Source: Methanobacteriota archaeon
Lineage (GTDB): Archaea > Thermoplasmatota > Thermoplasmata > RBG-16-68-12
Assembly (NCBI GenBank): GCA_005878515.1
Contig: VBLZ01000091.1
Coordinates: 1-5,424, forward strand
Length of the DNA: 5,424 bases
Direction of reading: 5' to 3'
In this document: one piece after another, positions 4,564-5,424 of the stretch
How positions within the stretch are numbered: position 1 is the first letter of the stretch
How the letters are laid out: each line of letters begins with the position of its first letter
The notes under the pieces: generated by a model
Told to the model about the DNA's origin: nothing
The model's input: the letters and a program-made list of their open reading frames with translations, nothing else
Databases searched by the model: none
Position numbers and translations under genes: made by a program

Positions 4564-5424
4564 TCACTTGAGGACGCCGTATCCGATGAGCCGCCACTTC
4601 CCACCAATCCGGCGGGAGACGGCGACACGCTGACCGGGCTCTGCGACAACGGGGATCTTGAGGGCCATGTCCGCTCGGTTTTCCCGCGCGGACGTCACGA
4701 CGCCCACTGTCGTCGCGGTGCCGACCGACACCATGAGCGGCTCGGACGTCTTGATGCCCTCGACCTTGAGTTCCTCGGGCACCCCGACGACGCGCTCCAG
4801 CAGATTGACCTCGACGGTCATCTTCATCAAGATCTCCGGCAGACTCGCGGGTGGCCCGACGACCCGGCCGACGAGGCCATCCGCCTTCGTCAGCACCGGA
4901 TCGAGGTTGGTCCCGATCGCGATGAGCCCGCCCGGTCGGACCTCCTTCCGGCCGGATCCGCCCGTGTGGAGCGACCGGATCGTCGTCGTGATGTTCTTCC
5001 ACTCCGTCTTGTTGCCGAGGGTCACCTGACGCCCCGGGGAGATCTCGATCTCCTCCCCGACCTTCATTTTGCCTTGCATCAAGCTGCCGCCGAGCACGCC
5101 CCCGACGATCTTCTCCGGCACGATGCCCGGCTGATTCACGTCGAACGAACGCGCGACATACATCTTGGCGATCTTCGATTCGTCGTGCGGCGGCGTCGGG
5201 ATGACCTTCTGGATCATCATGAGCAACGCATCTAGGTTCACGTCGTGGTGGGCGGACACGGGGACGATCGGCGCACCCTCCGCGACGGTCCCCTTGACGA
5301 ACGCCTGAATCTGACGATAGTTCTCTTCGGCCTGCTTCGGGTCGACGATGTCGATCTTGTTCTGCACGATCACGATCTTGTCGACCCCGATGATGCCGAG
5401 GGCCATCAGGTGCTCTTTCGTCTG
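4564..5424 (-). CDS. eif2g: Translation initiation factor aIF2 gamma subunit, C-terminal 286 residues
   Basis: This is the GTPase subunit of the heterotrimeric factor that brings Met-initiator tRNA to the small ribosomal subunit. The gene enters from the right window edge. Judging by the usual length of about 410 residues, roughly 125 N-terminal residues (P-loop, switches, zinc knuckle) are missing from view. Visible from the edge are QTKEHLMALGIIGVDKIVIV, the guanine-specifying NKID (bases 5361-5350) and the G5 motif VPVSAHHDVN. Domain II has YVARSFDVNQPG and GGVLGGSLMQGKMKVGEEIE. Domain III begins near ILMKMTVEVNLLERVVG and ends with GQRVAVSRRIGGKWRLIGYG, then VLK and TGA at 4566-4564. All these match aIF2 gamma rather than EF-Tu/aEF1A or SelB. 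The internal ATG at 5406 is not the start, because the frame stays open with family sequence up to the edge. The gene converges with the small membrane gene across 43 bases. Confidence 0.97.
   Translation of the reverse strand, partial: QTKEHLMALGIIGVDKIVIVQNKIDIVDPKQAEENYRQIQAFVKGTVAEGAPIVPVSAHHDVNLDALLMMIQKVIPTPPHDESKIAKMYVARSFDVNQPGIVPEKIVGGVLGGSLMQGKMKVGEEIEISPGRQVTLGNKTEWKNITTTIRSLHTGGSGRKEVRPGGLIAIGTNLDPVLTKADGLVGRVVGPPASLPEILMKMTVEVNLLERVVGVPEELKVEGIKTSEPLMVSVGTATTVGVVTSARENRADMALKIPVVAEPGQRVAVSRRIGGKWRLIGYGVLK

Noticed and set aside
1..5424. CRISPR array, tRNA or rRNA genes, insertion sequences, attachment sites
   Set aside because: I saw no regularly spaced repeats, no tRNA cloverleaf or conserved rRNA sequence, no transposase or integrase, and no terminal repeats. 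The window is almost fully occupied by chromosomal genes.

Overview
The window comes from an archaeon. It carries archaeal Pelota, the gamma subunit of archaeal/eukaryotic initiation factor 2, a Pth2-type peptidyl-tRNA hydrolase, a DUF99 (endonuclease V-like) protein, a DUF1616 membrane protein and a single-domain KaiC-like ATPase. This combination is typical of Euryarchaeota in the broad sense. The DNA is GC-rich and codons strongly prefer G or C in the third position, which explains the many long open frames antisense to real genes. A high-GC uncultivated lineage related to Thermoplasmata is my guess; no marker gene here proves it. TATA-like boxes about 25-30 bases before starts fit archaeal, partly leaderless, transcription.

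Layout: (1) Bases 1-303, minus strand: the first 101 residues of a receiver-like protein whose expected phosphorylated Asp is replaced. (2) Bases 304-465: a non-coding gap with a TATA-like box and a pair of mutually exclusive inverted repeats. (3) Bases 466-1287, minus strand: a KaiC/RecA-superfamily ATPase, with the receiver gene downstream of it in the same direction. (4) From 1287, a plus-strand block diverging from the ATPase gene: DUF1616 membrane/coiled-coil protein, Pth2 and DUF99, with gaps of only 12 and 3 bases, so probably one operon. (5) Bases 2871-3905, minus strand: full-length Pelota, convergent with DUF99. (6) Bases 3906-4038: a divergent promoter gap of 133 bases. (7) Bases 4039-4520, plus strand: two small membrane ORFs overlapping as GTGA, either a coupled pair or one gene broken by a one-base deletion. 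(8) From 4564 to the window edge, minus strand: the C-terminal two thirds of aIF2 gamma.

Functionally, bases 1920-5424 form a translation neighbourhood. Pth2 recycles peptidyl-tRNA, Pelota rescues stalled ribosomes, and aIF2 gamma delivers initiator tRNA. DUF99, related in fold to an inosine-specific nuclease, may act on RNA or DNA, but its role is not known. The left third is a signalling module (ATPase plus pseudo-receiver) of unknown input and output. The least explained parts are the split membrane gene at 4039-4520, the atypical receiver and the alternative hairpins at 406-465.
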